Shown: positions 26,550-34,823, numbered from the stretch's first letter. The stretch is 64,000 bases of DNA from Leptotrichia shahii (GCF_008327825.1 NZ_AP019827.1:744001-808000), one strand, 5' to 3'. The notes: generated from the letters alone by a model not told the origin. A program made the numbers and translations.

Positions 26550-27479
26550 GTGGAAAATATTATTTCTATGAATGATATGAAAAAAAAAGAAATTCTTGAT
26601 ATTTTAAGACTGGCAAGAAAAATCGAAAATTGTTCGGAAGAGGAAAAATTGAAATTTTTACATGGTAAAATTATTTCAACTTTGTTTTTTGAGCCAAGTA
26701 CACGTACCAAAATGTCGTTTGAATCGGCTGCAATGCGGCTTGGAGCAAATGTTTTATCATTACCGCCTGTGGAACAGTCGTCTGTAAAAAAAGGAGAATC
26801 TTTTACAGATACTATAAAAATGGTAGAAGCATATTCAGATGTGATTGTTGTAAGGCATCCATTTGATGGTGCAGCACGGCTTGCGGCAGAGACATCAAAA
26901 AAACCTGTAATAAATGCAGGAGATGGTTCTAATCAGCATCCTAGCCAGACTTTACTCGATTTATATACAATTTTGGAAGAAAAGGGAACACTTGAAAATT
27001 TAAAAATTGCATTTGTTGGAGATTTAAAGTATGGAAGAACAGTCCATTCGTTGACAAAGGCACTTACGCATTTTAATCCGACAATTTATTTTGTAGCACC
27101 GCAAATTTTACAAATGTCTGATTATTTATTGGAAGATTTGAAAAAAAATGGAATAAAATATGAAATTTTAGAAGATTTTAGAAATTGCCTTGATAAAATT
27201 GACGTTTTCTATATGACTCGAATTCAGAAGGAAAGATTTCCAGATGTGGAAGACTATGAGAAAGTTAAGGGAATTTATGTTATAAATCGTGAAAATATCG
27301 TAGGAAAATGTAAAGATGACATGATAATTTTGCATCCTTTGCCAAGAGTTGATGAAATTGATACAAATTTAGATAATACAAAATATGCCTTATATTTTAA
27401 ACAGGCTAAAAATGGGATTCCTGTAAGACAGGCAATGATGATGACTGTTTTAGGAAAAGATAAGGAATTTTTTCTGTAA
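26550..27479 (+). CDS. pyrB: Aspartate carbamoyltransferase catalytic subunit
   Basis: 309 residues from GTG 26550, set by GGAGG at 26538-26542 and by the usual length. Carbamoyl-phosphate site FEPSTRTKMSFE (about residue 49), the aspartate-side HPLPRVDEI (about 267) and GDGSNQHPSQ (about 128) are all present. It commits aspartate to pyrimidine synthesis. It pairs with the regulatory subunit PyrI encoded next, which implies an enteric-type, CTP/ATP-regulated holoenzyme. Confidence 0.97.
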   Translation: MENIISMNDMKKKEILDILRLARKIENCSEEEKLKFLHGKIISTLFFEPSTRTKMSFESAAMRLGANVLSLPPVEQSSVKKGESFTDTIKMVEAYSDVIVVRHPFDGAARLAAETSKKPVINAGDGSNQHPSQTLLDLYTILEEKGTLENLKIAFVGDLKYGRTVHSLTKALTHFNPTIYFVAPQILQMSDYLLEDLKKNGIKYEILEDFRNCLDKIDVFYMTRIQKERFPDVEDYEKVKGIYVINRENIVGKCKDDMIILHPLPRVDEIDTNLDNTKYALYFKQAKNGIPVRQAMMMTVLGKDKEFFL

Positions 27480-27526
27480 ATTTATTATTTTAGAATAGAA
27501 AATTTATTTTATGAAAGGAAAAGATT

Positions 27527-28009
27527 ATGTCTGAAGGAAGAGAATTGCTGATAAGGGCAATAAAAAATGGAATTGTAATAGATCATATCCCATCAGAAAA
27601 AGTTTTTGCAATTGTAGAAATTTTAAAATTAAAGGAATACAGCGAAAGAATAACCGTTGCAACTAATATGCCAAGCAGCTCACTTGGGAGAAAAGGGATT
27701 ATTAAAATTGAGGAAAAAATACTTGAAGAAAAAGAGTTAAACAATATTTCACTACTAGCTCCAAATGTTACGATAAATATTATAGAAGATTATAAAGTCA
27801 TTGAAAAGGCAAAATTAGACAGATTAGATAAAGTTATCGGACTTATGAAATGTGACAATCCAAAATGTATTTCAAATCATGAAAATATTGAAACAAAATT
27901 TATTCGTGCAGAAAAAGATTTAAATGAAAACAATTTGGAAGAAAAGACGAAGTATAAGTGTTTTTACTGTGAAAAAATAATTTTGGAAGATGAAATACAA
28001 ATTCAATAA
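27527..28009 (+). CDS. pyrI: Aspartate carbamoyltransferase regulatory subunit
   Basis: 160 residues. The N-terminal allosteric domain begins with NGIVIDHIPSEKVFAI; the C-terminal zinc domain has cysteines in KCDNPKCISNHE and KCFYCEK, the normal four-Cys set. It joins catalytic trimers into the allosteric dodecamer and binds CTP or ATP. AAAGGAAAAG precedes the ATG. Confidence 0.97.
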   Translation: MSEGRELLIRAIKNGIVIDHIPSEKVFAIVEILKLKEYSERITVATNMPSSSLGRKGIIKIEEKILEEKELNNISLLAPNVTINIIEDYKVIEKAKLDRLDKVIGLMKCDNPKCISNHENIETKFIRAEKDLNENNLEEKTKYKCFYCEKIILEDEIQIQ

Positions 28010-28065
28010 ATTTGTTTAGTAGTCTAATTTCAATTTTTTGATTTAAAGAGAGAGGAGGAATTAGG

Positions 28066-28464
28066 ATGCCTAGAATTATTATAGAATCAAAAATGCTTGA
28101 AAATAATAAAAATGGTGTATTAAAATTAAGAATAAATAATGAAAGAGTGGAAGAATTAAAAAATGTAAAAAATGAAGTTGAGCTTGATTATGGTGAGCAG
28201 ATATTGCAGGTATATAACAGTTTTTTTACAAAAACACCAAAAAAAGTTATAAATGTGGAATCAGCTGATCAAAAATATAAAATTACACTTCACTATAAAG
28301 CATGGGGAATCACAGCTTTTCTACACCTTGTAATGATGGTATTGATTGCTATTTTTAAATTAAATCCACTTTTTACAGTATTCCCGATAGTTACAATAGA
28401 ATTTTTGTTTCTGATTTTTATAGGAGCGTTTGAAATAAGAGAAGTTAAAAGAAAGGATAGTTAA
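28066..28464 (+). CDS. Membrane protein of unknown function in the pyr operon
   Basis: 132 residues behind GAGAGGAGG. Residues about 1-75 are soluble and beta-rich; two membrane spans follow (about 85-125). It lies between pyrI and pyrF, with only 3 bp to the pyrF start, so it is co-transcribed. No domain recognised and no evidence that it takes part in pyrimidine synthesis. Confidence 0.85.
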   Translation: MPRIIIESKMLENNKNGVLKLRINNERVEELKNVKNEVELDYGEQILQVYNSFFTKTPKKVINVESADQKYKITLHYKAWGITAFLHLVMMVLIAIFKLNPLFTVFPIVTIEFLFLIFIGAFEIREVKRKDS

Positions 28465-28467
28465 GAA

Positions 28468-29208
28468 ATGGCTAGAATTGATGAAAAAGCAAAAGAAAGA
28501 ATATTTGTTGCATTAGATTATGATAATATAGAATCTGCAAAAAAGCTGGTTGAAGAACTGGGAGATAATATTTCAATGTACAAAGTTGGGCTTGAAAGTT
28601 ATCTTAATACAGATGGGAAATTAGTTGATTATTTGCACGAAAAAGGGAAAAAAGTGTTTTTGGACTTAAAATTTCACGATATTACAAATACTGTGAAAAT
28701 GGCTTGTGCGAATGCTATTAAAAAAAATGTATTTATGTTTAATATTCACTGTTCAAATGGAAGCAAAACTATGAAGGCAGTGGCAGATCTGGTTAAAGAA
28801 AGTAAATCAGAAAGTCTTTTAATTGGAGTAACAGTTCTGACAAACTTGGGAGAAAATGACATTTTTGAAATGTTTAAAAGTGAGCTGAAATTGGAGGAAA
28901 TTGTTTTAAATCTTGCCACACTTGCCAGAAATAGCGGAATGCACGGAATTGTGTGTTCACCACAGGAGGCAAAGGATGTAAAGGAAAAGCTGGGGAAGGA
29001 TTTTGTGACAGTTTGTCCTGGAGTACGTCCTAAGTTTACATTAAATGATAATGGGAAAAGTGATGATGATCAGACACGAATAATGACACCAGCAGATGCG
29101 ATAAAGCAGGGAGTAGATTTTCTTGTAGTTGGACGTCCAATAACTAAGTCTGAAGATCCTGTTAAAAGTGCCAGATTGATTTTGGAAGAAATTTCAGAAG
29201 TATTATAA
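28468..29208 (+). CDS. pyrF: Orotidine-5'-phosphate decarboxylase
   Basis: 246 residues. The catalytic array D-x-K-x-x-D is in FLDLKFHDITNTV (about residues 65-77); the phosphate-binding end has VVGRPITKSEDP (about 223). It makes UMP from OMP. Last chromosomal gene before the prophage; no strong terminator follows, so further pyr genes may once have continued the operon. Confidence 0.96.
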   Translation: MARIDEKAKERIFVALDYDNIESAKKLVEELGDNISMYKVGLESYLNTDGKLVDYLHEKGKKVFLDLKFHDITNTVKMACANAIKKNVFMFNIHCSNGSKTMKAVADLVKESKSESLLIGVTVLTNLGENDIFEMFKSELKLEEIVLNLATLARNSGMHGIVCSPQEAKDVKEKLGKDFVTVCPGVRPKFTLNDNGKSDDDQTRIMTPADAIKQGVDFLVVGRPITKSEDPVKSARLILEEISEVL

Positions 29209-29385
29209 AAGTTTCTTTTTAAAAAACAGAAAACTAAAATAATAAAAAAATTTAAATTTTGTAACAGAATAAATGTAATTCAAAGATAATAAAAGTAATG
29301 TTTCAAAATCTTTAATAAATACGACACTTTAAACATTTGAACTGTGCATTAGCCCTTAAATAGCCCTTTTTTTAAAAATTAAGGG
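29209..29385. other. Chromosome/prophage junction region (probable attL)
   Basis: The bases between the pyrF stop and the integrase stop must contain the left attachment site, because int is the outermost phage gene. No tRNA is present. A short repeat TTAGCCCTT / TAGCCCTT (about 29350-29368) is the only structured candidate; the core cannot be fixed without the right end, which lies outside the window. Confidence 0.45.
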
Positions 29386-29396
29386 CTATTTTTTTG
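29361..29396. terminator. Bidirectional terminator overlapping the int stop codon
   Basis: TAGCCCTT (29361-29368) pairs with AAGGGCTA (29381-29388); T runs follow on both strands. The int stop codon lies within the stem. Confidence 0.75.
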
Positions 29397-30507
29397 TAAA
29401 AAAATTTAGACTAACTCCTAAATTCTTTTTTTGTTCATTTGTAACGTGTGTGTAAATATTTAGAGTCGTTTTTAAATCATTGTGTCCAACTCTTTCTTGT
29501 ATATTTTTTAAATTATAACCAGCTTCTACTAAAAAACTTATATGAGTATGCCTTAAGGAGTGTATTGGACTTGTGATCTTTATTTTTCTTTTGATTAATT
29601 TTCTAAAATAATCTATATATGCTTTTTTTTCTAGTGTTCCATCATTTCTTGAAAATACAAATCCTCCATCTTTAAAATAGTTCCTAAATTCTTTTTTGTT
29701 TTGTTTGTAAATTTCTAATTTTTCTCTAAAAATATTCATCGTTTCCTCATTCACATAAACATCTCGAATACTATATTTATTTTTCGGAGTTTCATTCAAA
29801 TGAGGATGTCCGCCGTCATCATAATATAAAGATTTCTCGATTGAAATTTTATTGTTTTCAAAATCTATATTTTCCCATCCTAAAGCTAATATTTCTCCAA
29901 CTCTAGCTCCTGTATTTAAGAGAACTATAAAAAGATGGTAATATTTTCTCTTTTTTGGAACTGAAAGAAAGTTTTTTAATTCTTCTAATTCATCTATCGT
30001 AAATGCTCTTTTTTTTATACTTATTTTACCATTTATAGTTATATCTGTTAAAGGATTAGTTTCTAAAATTTTCATAATTTTGATGGCATATTTAAAAGCA
30101 GAGTTAAGAAATGCCTTTATGATATTTATATAACTTTTTTTATATCCTTTTTTTGATATTTTGTTGAATTCTTGCTGCATCGTATAAGTATTTATTTTGT
30201 TTAAAGAGATATTATTAAAATTATCTTTTATAAATTTCAAACGGTTTTTATTACTTTTCTTAGTATTTCCGTTCCAGTTTATTGAATACTCATCAAAAAA
30301 CCTATCTAAAAAATCAAATAAGCGCATTTTGCTGTTTACTCTTAAATATTTACCTTCATGTTCCAATTCAAATTTCATTAAAGCACGTTCGGCTTCTTTT
30401 TCGGTTTTTCCCCCTACACGTTCTATTTGCTTACGTTCTCCTGATTCTAATGTTACATAAGTTCTAAAATAGTACTTGTTGTTTTTAAATCTGATGTTTT
30501 TAGCCAT
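29386..30507 (-). CDS. int: Prophage tyrosine integrase
   Basis: About 373 residues from ATG 30507 (AGGTG upstream; a GTG at 30516 would overlap this ribosome site). An N-terminal arm-binding region and SAM-like core-binding domain precede the catalytic domain. First arginine in TGARVGEILALGWENIDF, H-x-x-R/H region in SLRHTHISFLVEAGY, GHNDLKTTLNIYTHV ending with the tyrosine nucleophile. It integrates and excises the prophage. It is the last gene of the leftward early operon, directly after xis. Confidence 0.96.
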   Translation of the reverse strand: MAKNIRFKNNKYYFRTYVTLESGERKQIERVGGKTEKEAERALMKFELEHEGKYLRVNSKMRLFDFLDRFFDEYSINWNGNTKKSNKNRLKFIKDNFNNISLNKINTYTMQQEFNKISKKGYKKSYINIIKAFLNSAFKYAIKIMKILETNPLTDITINGKISIKKRAFTIDELEELKNFLSVPKKRKYYHLFIVLLNTGARVGEILALGWENIDFENNKISIEKSLYYDDGGHPHLNETPKNKYSIRDVYVNEETMNIFREKLEIYKQNKKEFRNYFKDGGFVFSRNDGTLEKKAYIDYFRKLIKRKIKITSPIHSLRHTHISFLVEAGYNLKNIQERVGHNDLKTTLNIYTHVTNEQKKNLGVSLNFFTKK

Positions 30508-30508
30508 T

Positions 30509-30688
30509 TTAATCACCTGTGTTTTCTTTTACTAGATTTAATATCGATTCTCCTGTTATTCTGTACCCTTTTCCTAATTTGAATGCTTTTAATTTTCCCT
30601 CTTTAATAAGTTTTCTTACTGAATCTTCATTTATTTTAAAATACCTTGCCGTTTCATTGACAAGATATATTTCATTTTCTAAAATCAT
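30509..30688 (-). CDS. xis: Excisionase-like helix-turn-helix protein
   Basis: 59 residues. The sequence reads as an MerR/Xis-type winged helix (YLVNETARYFKINEDSVRK, then KLIKEGKLKAFKLGKGYRI), the form of helix-turn-helix '17' excisionases. Its stop is directly before the int start, so the two are translationally linked. Expected to bend att DNA and steer Int to excision. Confidence 0.85.
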   Translation of the reverse strand: MILENEIYLVNETARYFKINEDSVRKLIKEGKLKAFKLGKGYRITGESILNLVKENTGD

Positions 30689-30714
30689 ATTTTTATCACC
30701 TTTTACTTTACAAT

Positions 30715-30903
30715 TTATATTTCTGTCATATCAAAATAATTCGTTATAACGTATTCTTTACTTATTAAATATTCAACAACTTTCTCTAAACAACTGCTGC
30801 TAAAACTATCTATCATTTTGTCTCTATAAGTGACATACATTTTTGCTACATATCTTATTTCATTTTCAATTTTGATTTTGTGTATTTCAGCGTGTTTTAT
30901 CAT
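30715..30903 (-). CDS. Phage hypothetical protein, 62 residues
   Basis: Its ATG overlaps the stop of the upstream 53-residue gene (ATGA), the tight style of this early operon. Charged, with no membrane span or recognised domain. Confidence 0.65.
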   Translation of the reverse strand: MIKHAEIHKIKIENEIRYVAKMYVTYRDKMIDSFSSSCLEKVVEYLISKEYVITNYFDMTEI

Positions 30904-31061
30904 TCTGATTTTTCCTTTTCTGTTATAAATATTTCTTGTTTGAATGTGCTTTTTTCGTTTCCTAGTTTCATTAAGTCTTCTTGTACATCCACCCCTAAAA
31001 CTTTGCAGATGTGTTTATATACATCTAAATTATCAGTTTCAATTTTTAGCACATATTTCAT
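30900..31061 (-). CDS. Phage hypothetical protein, 53 residues
   Basis: Begins MKYVLKIETDNLDVYKHI and ends in a Lys/Glu tail. It overlaps the stop of the YopX-like gene by ATGA and has GGAGG upstream within that gene's end. No function recognised. Confidence 0.7.
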   Translation of the reverse strand: MKYVLKIETDNLDVYKHICKVLGVDVQEDLMKLGNEKSTFKQEIFITEKEKSE

Positions 31062-31462
31062 TTATTTTCCTCCAGCAAGTTTTTGTTTTCATAAATGTTT
31101 CCGACAACTTCTAAAAATTTAGCCTCCACATTCGATAAATTTTCTCTCAAATCTCCGTCTACTAGTATGTAACTGCCATATTTATATTTAACGATACATT
31201 TATTTTCTTCTTCAGCGTCGTTGAGTATTACAATATCCCCCTCATAAATTTCTTTACCATTTTTATCTTTAAGTCCTGTATACTGCATCAATTTTACTTT
31301 TTCATCCTCGAATCTATATACATTTTCGTAATTGTGAAATCCAGTAATTGTTATTGTCTTTTTACAAATGTCAATCGAAGTTAAATTATCGCCGTATTCG
31401 TCATACTTATCTTGATAAAATATTTTGTAATCAATAAATACTCTAAATTTTATTTCTCTCAT
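31058..31462 (-). CDS. YopX-family phage protein
   Basis: 134 residues with the family's hallmarks: REIKFRVF at the start, LMQYTGLKDKNGKEIYEGDIV at about residues 72-92 and the end motif EVVGNIYENKNLL. YopX proteins are common in early regions of Firmicute and related phages; their role is not known. Confidence 0.9.
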   Translation of the reverse strand: MREIKFRVFIDYKIFYQDKYDEYGDNLTSIDICKKTITITGFHNYENVYRFEDEKVKLMQYTGLKDKNGKEIYEGDIVILNDAEEENKCIVKYKYGSYILVDGDLRENLSNVEAKFLEVVGNIYENKNLLEENK

Positions 31463-31463
31463 T

Positions 31464-31661
31464 TTAATCCTCCCATTTAGCTATTTCTTTGATTGTTTTA
31501 CCCTTTTTACCACAATCGCCACAAGCGATTCGTCCGTAACTAAGGGTGTTTTCTTCATATTCTTTCAATTCTCCTTTTTTATTCATTTCCGTTATTGTTA
31601 TTTTCCCTTTTGTGGTTTGAGTAAAAAAAACTCCACCACATTTTTTACATTTCCAACTCAT
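31464..31661 (-). CDS. Small zinc-ribbon-like phage protein
   Basis: 65 residues from ATG 31661 (AGGAGG upstream). Four cysteines in two pairs (WKCKKCGG and ACGDCGKK) suggest a zinc ribbon, and it ends KEIAKWED. A paralogue with the same plan, ending QEIAYWDE, lies at 41394-41615 on the other strand. Function unknown. Confidence 0.8.
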   Translation of the reverse strand: MSWKCKKCGGVFFTQTTKGKITITEMNKKGELKEYEENTLSYGRIACGDCGKKGKTIKEIAKWED

Positions 31662-31720
31662 TTTAATCCTCCTAGTTTTTTTTGTTACAAAAAGTACCCT
31701 TTTCAATTAACCCTCTTTTT

Positions 31721-32320
31721 TTATTTTATTTTTAAACTATAATTTTCTTCTTTTTCAAAATTCCCAAATGTTTCTTGAAAAGGCTTTTTATCAATGCTCA
31801 CTTCACTTATTTGTAATTTTTCTTTCAAGCTATCAGGAAGTTGTGAGTATTCCTCAAAACTAAGCTGAAATGGCTTAAATTTATATATTTGAAATTCACT
31901 AGGCACTTCTTCTGGATTCGGTTTTATTTCACGGTTACTTTTTCTAAAAAAAATTATTCTTCCGCTTTCTGTTTGTACTCCATTCGACTGTCCTGATTCA
32001 ATCCCACAGCTTCGCATTACTTCAACTACATTTTTGGAAAATCTTTCAAATCCTTTTGTATAGAACTGTTTTAGATTTTTCAGTCTTTCAATTTCCTTGT
32101 CAATTGCTCCAACAATCTTATTTTCTCCTGTCCCTTGTCCTAAATAATTTATAAATTTATTATAAATTTGGACAATCGTATCTCCTTCGTTCCCAATTTC
32201 TACTGCCAACATCTCTCTTGTATCTTTTAATGTCTGCTCGTCAATTTCGTCTTCTAAAAATGCTCTTTCAATATTTTTTCCTGCTGCACTCAGCGGATAT
32301 AAATTTAATTCTCTACTCAT
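31721..32320 (-). CDS. Siphovirus Gp157-family protein
   Basis: 199 residues. The N-terminal helical half (DEQTLKDTREMLAVEIGNEGD, then long helix) and the later IIFFRKSNREI and VSIDKKPFQETF segments fit Gp157, a family described in streptococcal phages and linked to resistance to other phages. It lies next to SSB and ERF genes, as usual. Confidence 0.85.
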   Translation of the reverse strand: MSRELNLYPLSAAGKNIERAFLEDEIDEQTLKDTREMLAVEIGNEGDTIVQIYNKFINYLGQGTGENKIVGAIDKEIERLKNLKQFYTKGFERFSKNVVEVMRSCGIESGQSNGVQTESGRIIFFRKSNREIKPNPEEVPSEFQIYKFKPFQLSFEEYSQLPDSLKEKLQISEVSIDKKPFQETFGNFEKEENYSLKIK

Positions 32321-32384
32321 TTTATTTTCTCCTATCTCATTTTTAATATTTTTTTGTTTTATATTTTTCTACAATTATTTTTTA

Positions 32385-32750
32385 TCAAAAAGGAAATCCT
32401 TCGTCCTCATCAGAATCATAATTATTTCTGTTGCTGTTTTGACTGTTTCCAGAATTTTTACTATCAACAAATTCAAAACTATTCGCTAAAACTCTTGTAA
32501 ATTTCCTTTTTTCTCCATTCTGCTCATAACTGCTTACACTTAAACGTCCTTGTATTAATATTTTGTTGCCTTTCCTAAAATATTCGGCTATATTCTCAGC
32601 TGTCTTTTCCCAAGCCACACAGTCGATAAATTCAGTTTCATCTCTTGTTTTCTGTACAGCTAATGTAAAAGTTGTGTATGCCTTTCCTCCTGAAGTGTAT
32701 TTTAGTTCAGGATCTCTTGTCATTCTCCCCATAAGTATTGCTATGTTCAT
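32385..32750 (-). CDS. ssb: Single-stranded DNA-binding protein
   Basis: 121 residues. An OB fold begins MNIAILMGRMTRDPELKYT and runs to about residue 100; it ends in the acidic tip DEDEGFPF that recruits partner proteins. It protects ssDNA in phage replication and annealing, beside the ERF gene. Four bases separate it from ERF. Confidence 0.96.
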   Translation of the reverse strand: MNIAILMGRMTRDPELKYTSGGKAYTTFTLAVQKTRDETEFIDCVAWEKTAENIAEYFRKGNKILIQGRLSVSSYEQNGEKRKFTRVLANSFEFVDSKNSGNSQNSNRNNYDSDEDEGFPF

Positions 32751-32753
32751 AGT

Positions 32754-33383
32754 TTATGCTCCTTTCTTTTGTTCAATATTGTCTTTAATAGATGTTGCTA
32801 GTTCTTCAAGTTTTTCATAAGTAAGTTCCTCAATATTCTTAACTGAATTTTCCAATTTGAACTTATCTATTTTCATTTTAAAATCTGTATAATGTTCATT
32901 TATATATTTTATGAATCGTGCTTTCTTTTCTTCTTTTGTCAAAGTTTTTTTAGGCTTTGCTTGTTGTTTCTGATTATTTTTTTCTTCGTGCCTATTTATT
33001 GCATCGTTATCTTTTTCGTTATCAATAGTAAATACTCCGCACATTAAATATTTTCTTGCATAGCTTATTGATACTCCTGTTGTTTGTGTCAAATCATTAC
33101 CATTTTTAGGTTTTGCTACAATAACGTCAATACTTTTCGTAATTTTTTCAACAGGATTTTCCACATCTATAATTTCAATTGTGCTTATCAAAATTTCTCT
33201 TTCATCTTCAATCCGTATTTTTTCATCAAATAGCAGAATTAATTTATCTTCTTTTAAAAACGGTTTTAAAGCGTTATAAATATCTTCTGCTGAACGGTAA
33301 TTGTATTTACCAAATTCATTTCTGTTGTCTTTTGTTGCTTTTAATTCAACCTGTATCTTATTTATTTTTTCGTAAATATTCAT
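32754..33383 (-). CDS. ERF-family single-strand annealing protein
   Basis: 209 residues. The ERF signature is visible: an early KYNYRSAEDIYNALKP, then QTTGVSISYARKYLMCGVF at about residues 103-121. The C-terminal part is Lys-rich. ERF proteins anneal complementary strands and circularise phage DNA together with SSB. Confidence 0.92.
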   Translation of the reverse strand: MNIYEKINKIQVELKATKDNRNEFGKYNYRSAEDIYNALKPFLKEDKLILLFDEKIRIEDEREILISTIEIIDVENPVEKITKSIDVIVAKPKNGNDLTQTTGVSISYARKYLMCGVFTIDNEKDNDAINRHEEKNNQKQQAKPKKTLTKEEKKARFIKYINEHYTDFKMKIDKFKLENSVKNIEELTYEKLEELATSIKDNIEQKKGA

Positions 33384-33510
33384 TATTCTTTTCCTCCCAT
33401 TTATCGTTATCTTCTTTCAATTCCTTGTTAAGTTCTTGCAAGTTCTTAGCAGCGTTCTTGAAATAATCAAGACTTGCTTTTTGTTGTCTTATATAATTAT
33501 CTGTGAACAT
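33358..33510 (-). CDS. Phage hypothetical protein, 50 residues
   Basis: AAAGGAG precedes the ATG. One amphipathic, coiled-coil-like helix (LDYFKNAAKNLQELNKELKE). It overlaps the ERF start by 26 bp, which implies coupled translation. Confidence 0.7.
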   Translation of the reverse strand: MFTDNYIRQQKASLDYFKNAAKNLQELNKELKEDNDKWEEKNNEYLRKNK

Positions 33511-33536
33511 AGTTTTCTCCTTTAAAATTTTCCTTT

Positions 33537-33719
33537 TTACAGCCCTTTAAAATCTTTAATCACTCTAGGACACCACCACAGCAACATAGCCACCAAAAAC
33601 GGAAAAGCCACATTGCCTCCTGCTATCCAATGCCCTTTGATTCGGATAACTTCAATCTGAATCCAAATTGATGTCAGTATCAAAATCATCCATTTTGTTG
33701 CATTCACTGTTGTCATCAT
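33537..33719 (-). CDS. Small phage membrane protein, 60 residues
   Basis: Two hydrophobic spans (WMILILTSIWIQIEVI and FPFLVAMLLWW) and a basic end. GGAGGAAGAAA precedes the ATG, which lies inside the upstream gene in another frame. Function unknown. Confidence 0.65.
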   Translation of the reverse strand: MMTTVNATKWMILILTSIWIQIEVIRIKGHWIAGGNVAFPFLVAMLLWWCPRVIKDFKGL

Positions 33720-33786
33720 TTTCTTCCTCCAGTTCCTTAATTTCTTCCCTATCCATTTCTTTTTCCAGCTGTTCTCTTATTGTCAT
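33652..33786 (-). CDS. Small acidic phage protein, 44 residues
   Basis: AGGAGGTAAAAT precedes the ATG. The product is extremely acidic (ELEEENDDNSE...MDDFDTDINLDSD), a composition seen in small anti-restriction or DNA-mimic proteins, but nothing else supports that. It overlaps the following gene by 68 bp. Confidence 0.65.
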   Translation of the reverse strand: MTIREQLEKEMDREEIKELEEENDDNSECNKMDDFDTDINLDSD

Positions 33787-33796
33787 ATTTTACCTC

Positions 33797-34078
33797 CTAT
33801 TGTTTTGATAATGCTCCAATTAAAGCGTCCATTATTGCTAAATTATCCTTTGTAAGTTGCTCTTTTTGAACTTTTTCATACCATTTGTTCCAAATTTCTT
33901 CACATTCTTTTTCTAATTTTTCTTTCAATTTTATATCTTGTATACGATTTATAATACCGTCTATTTTAATTGCCCATCCAGTCATTACTAAATCATTTTT
34001 TAAATTATATTTTTCTTTTATAACTTCTTCCGCAACTTTTTTTAATTCATTCACTGCTGTCAAATAAAATCCATCCAT
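33797..34078 (-). CDS. Phage hypothetical protein, 93 residues
   Basis: A helical, charged protein behind AGGAGG; this ribosome site overlaps the stop (TAG) of the headless reading frame at 34089-34249. No domain recognised. Confidence 0.75.
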   Translation of the reverse strand: MDGFYLTAVNELKKVAEEVIKEKYNLKNDLVMTGWAIKIDGIINRIQDIKLKEKLEKECEEIWNKWYEKVQKEQLTKDNLAIMDALIGALSKQ

Positions 34079-34088
34079 AAATTCCTCC

Positions 34089-34249
34089 TAAAAATTTTTG
34101 ATACTTTCAATATCCTCAATCAGCAATTTTTGAATTGCTTTAAATGCTTTTAGATAAGCTCTTTTGTTACTCGGAAATGCTTTTTGATACTGATTAAGAA
34201 ATTGTATTAACTTAATTGTGCTATCTATCTGTAAAGAAATATATAAAAA
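34089..34249 (-). pseudogene. Headless early-operon reading frame next to a possible invertible segment
   Basis: On the minus strand a coding-like frame (after the repeat: STIKLIQFLNQYQKAFPSN, then KRAYLKAFKAIQKLL...) runs to a TAG that overlaps the next ribosome site, as in the rest of this operon. It has no start codon: upstream it hits TAA at 34250-34252. It crosses a 17-bp repeat (34212-34228) whose inverted partner is at 34341-34357. Turning the 112 bp between would join it in frame to an ATG and further open codons. Either a phase-variable gene in its off state or a remnant. Confidence 0.6.
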
Positions 34250-34357
34250 TTAATATTGAGAAAGGAGTTTGGCTATTAAAATCGCCAGTTTTTTCCGCAT
34301 ACCTCAAGCAGTGTACTGTGTGTACAGTATGCAGAGGTTAATAGATAGCACGATTAA
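34212..34357. repeat. 17-bp inverted repeats enclosing a 112-bp possible invertible segment
   Basis: TTAATTGTGCTATCTAT (34212-34228) and ATAGATAGCACGATTAA (34341-34357) are inverted copies with one mismatch. The enclosed DNA has AAAGGAG (34261-34267), an ATG in frame with the repeat (34329) and a TACTGT-GTGT-ACAGTA palindrome (34314-34329). Confidence 0.75.
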
Positions 34358-34390
34358 ATCAACATTTGTAATTGTTCTGTTTTAAATTCT

Positions 34391-34434
34391 TATTCAAACC
34401 CACAACTGTATTTACAGTTATGAGCTTGACAAAA
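34391..34434. repeat. Imperfect copy 1 of a phage intergenic hairpin element
   Basis: TATTCAAACCCACAACTGTA-TT-TACAGTTATGAGCTTGACAAAA; AACTGTA/TACAGTT is a perfect palindrome (34404-34419). It lies just after the 34443 gene on its transcribed strand and has a relative at 35272-35312. Confidence 0.65.
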
Positions 34435-34442
34435 ATTCAAAA

Positions 34443-34754
34443 CTATCTTACTAATCCTGGAACTCCAATTATTTGCCCTGCGTCATTTCTGACTGCCTGA
34501 GCAGTTAATGGTGCATAAACGTCTGTTCTGTCTGGAACTCTTGCAAGAACTAATGCTGAAACAATATAAATAGTGTCATCTTGCGGTGCTGGTAAATCTT
34601 GTACATCTCCGTATTGTTGTGTGTATAACATCGGATTATCTGTTGCTACTACTTGTGTTGCTACTCTTGCTACTGTTCCGCTTGGGTCAATTGTTGTTGT
34701 TGTATCTCCACTAATGATGTTAATTGCGTGTGGTGTTAAATTAATAATGTTCAT
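34443..34754 (-). CDS. Conserved small phage protein (LTPHAI-type), 103 residues
   Basis: Begins MNIINLTPHAINI, an opening I know from small uncharacterised proteins of many phages. The body is Thr/Val/Ala-rich and visibly less AT-rich in its codons than its neighbours, which suggests recent acquisition from another host. AGGAGG upstream. Function unknown. Confidence 0.8.
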   Translation of the reverse strand: MNIINLTPHAINIISGDTTTTIDPSGTVARVATQVVATDNPMLYTQQYGDVQDLPAPQDDTIYIVSALVLARVPDRTDVYAPLTAQAVRNDAGQIIGVPGLVR

Positions 34755-34823
34755 AATGAACCTCCTAAAAAATTTATTTTGTGTTTTATAGACTTTAGCA
34801 CCTGTCTAATTTAAAAATTTAAT

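Noticed and set aside
29341-29400. att core assigned to the TAGCCCTT repeat
   Set aside because: The repeat is part of a terminator stem; without the right end the core cannot be fixed.
34275-34385. Short plus-strand peptide gene within and beyond the inverted-repeat segment
   Set aside because: Only an ATT or a badly spaced TTG would use the ribosome site, and the frame ends soon after the repeat; better seen as the displaced start of the invertible frame.
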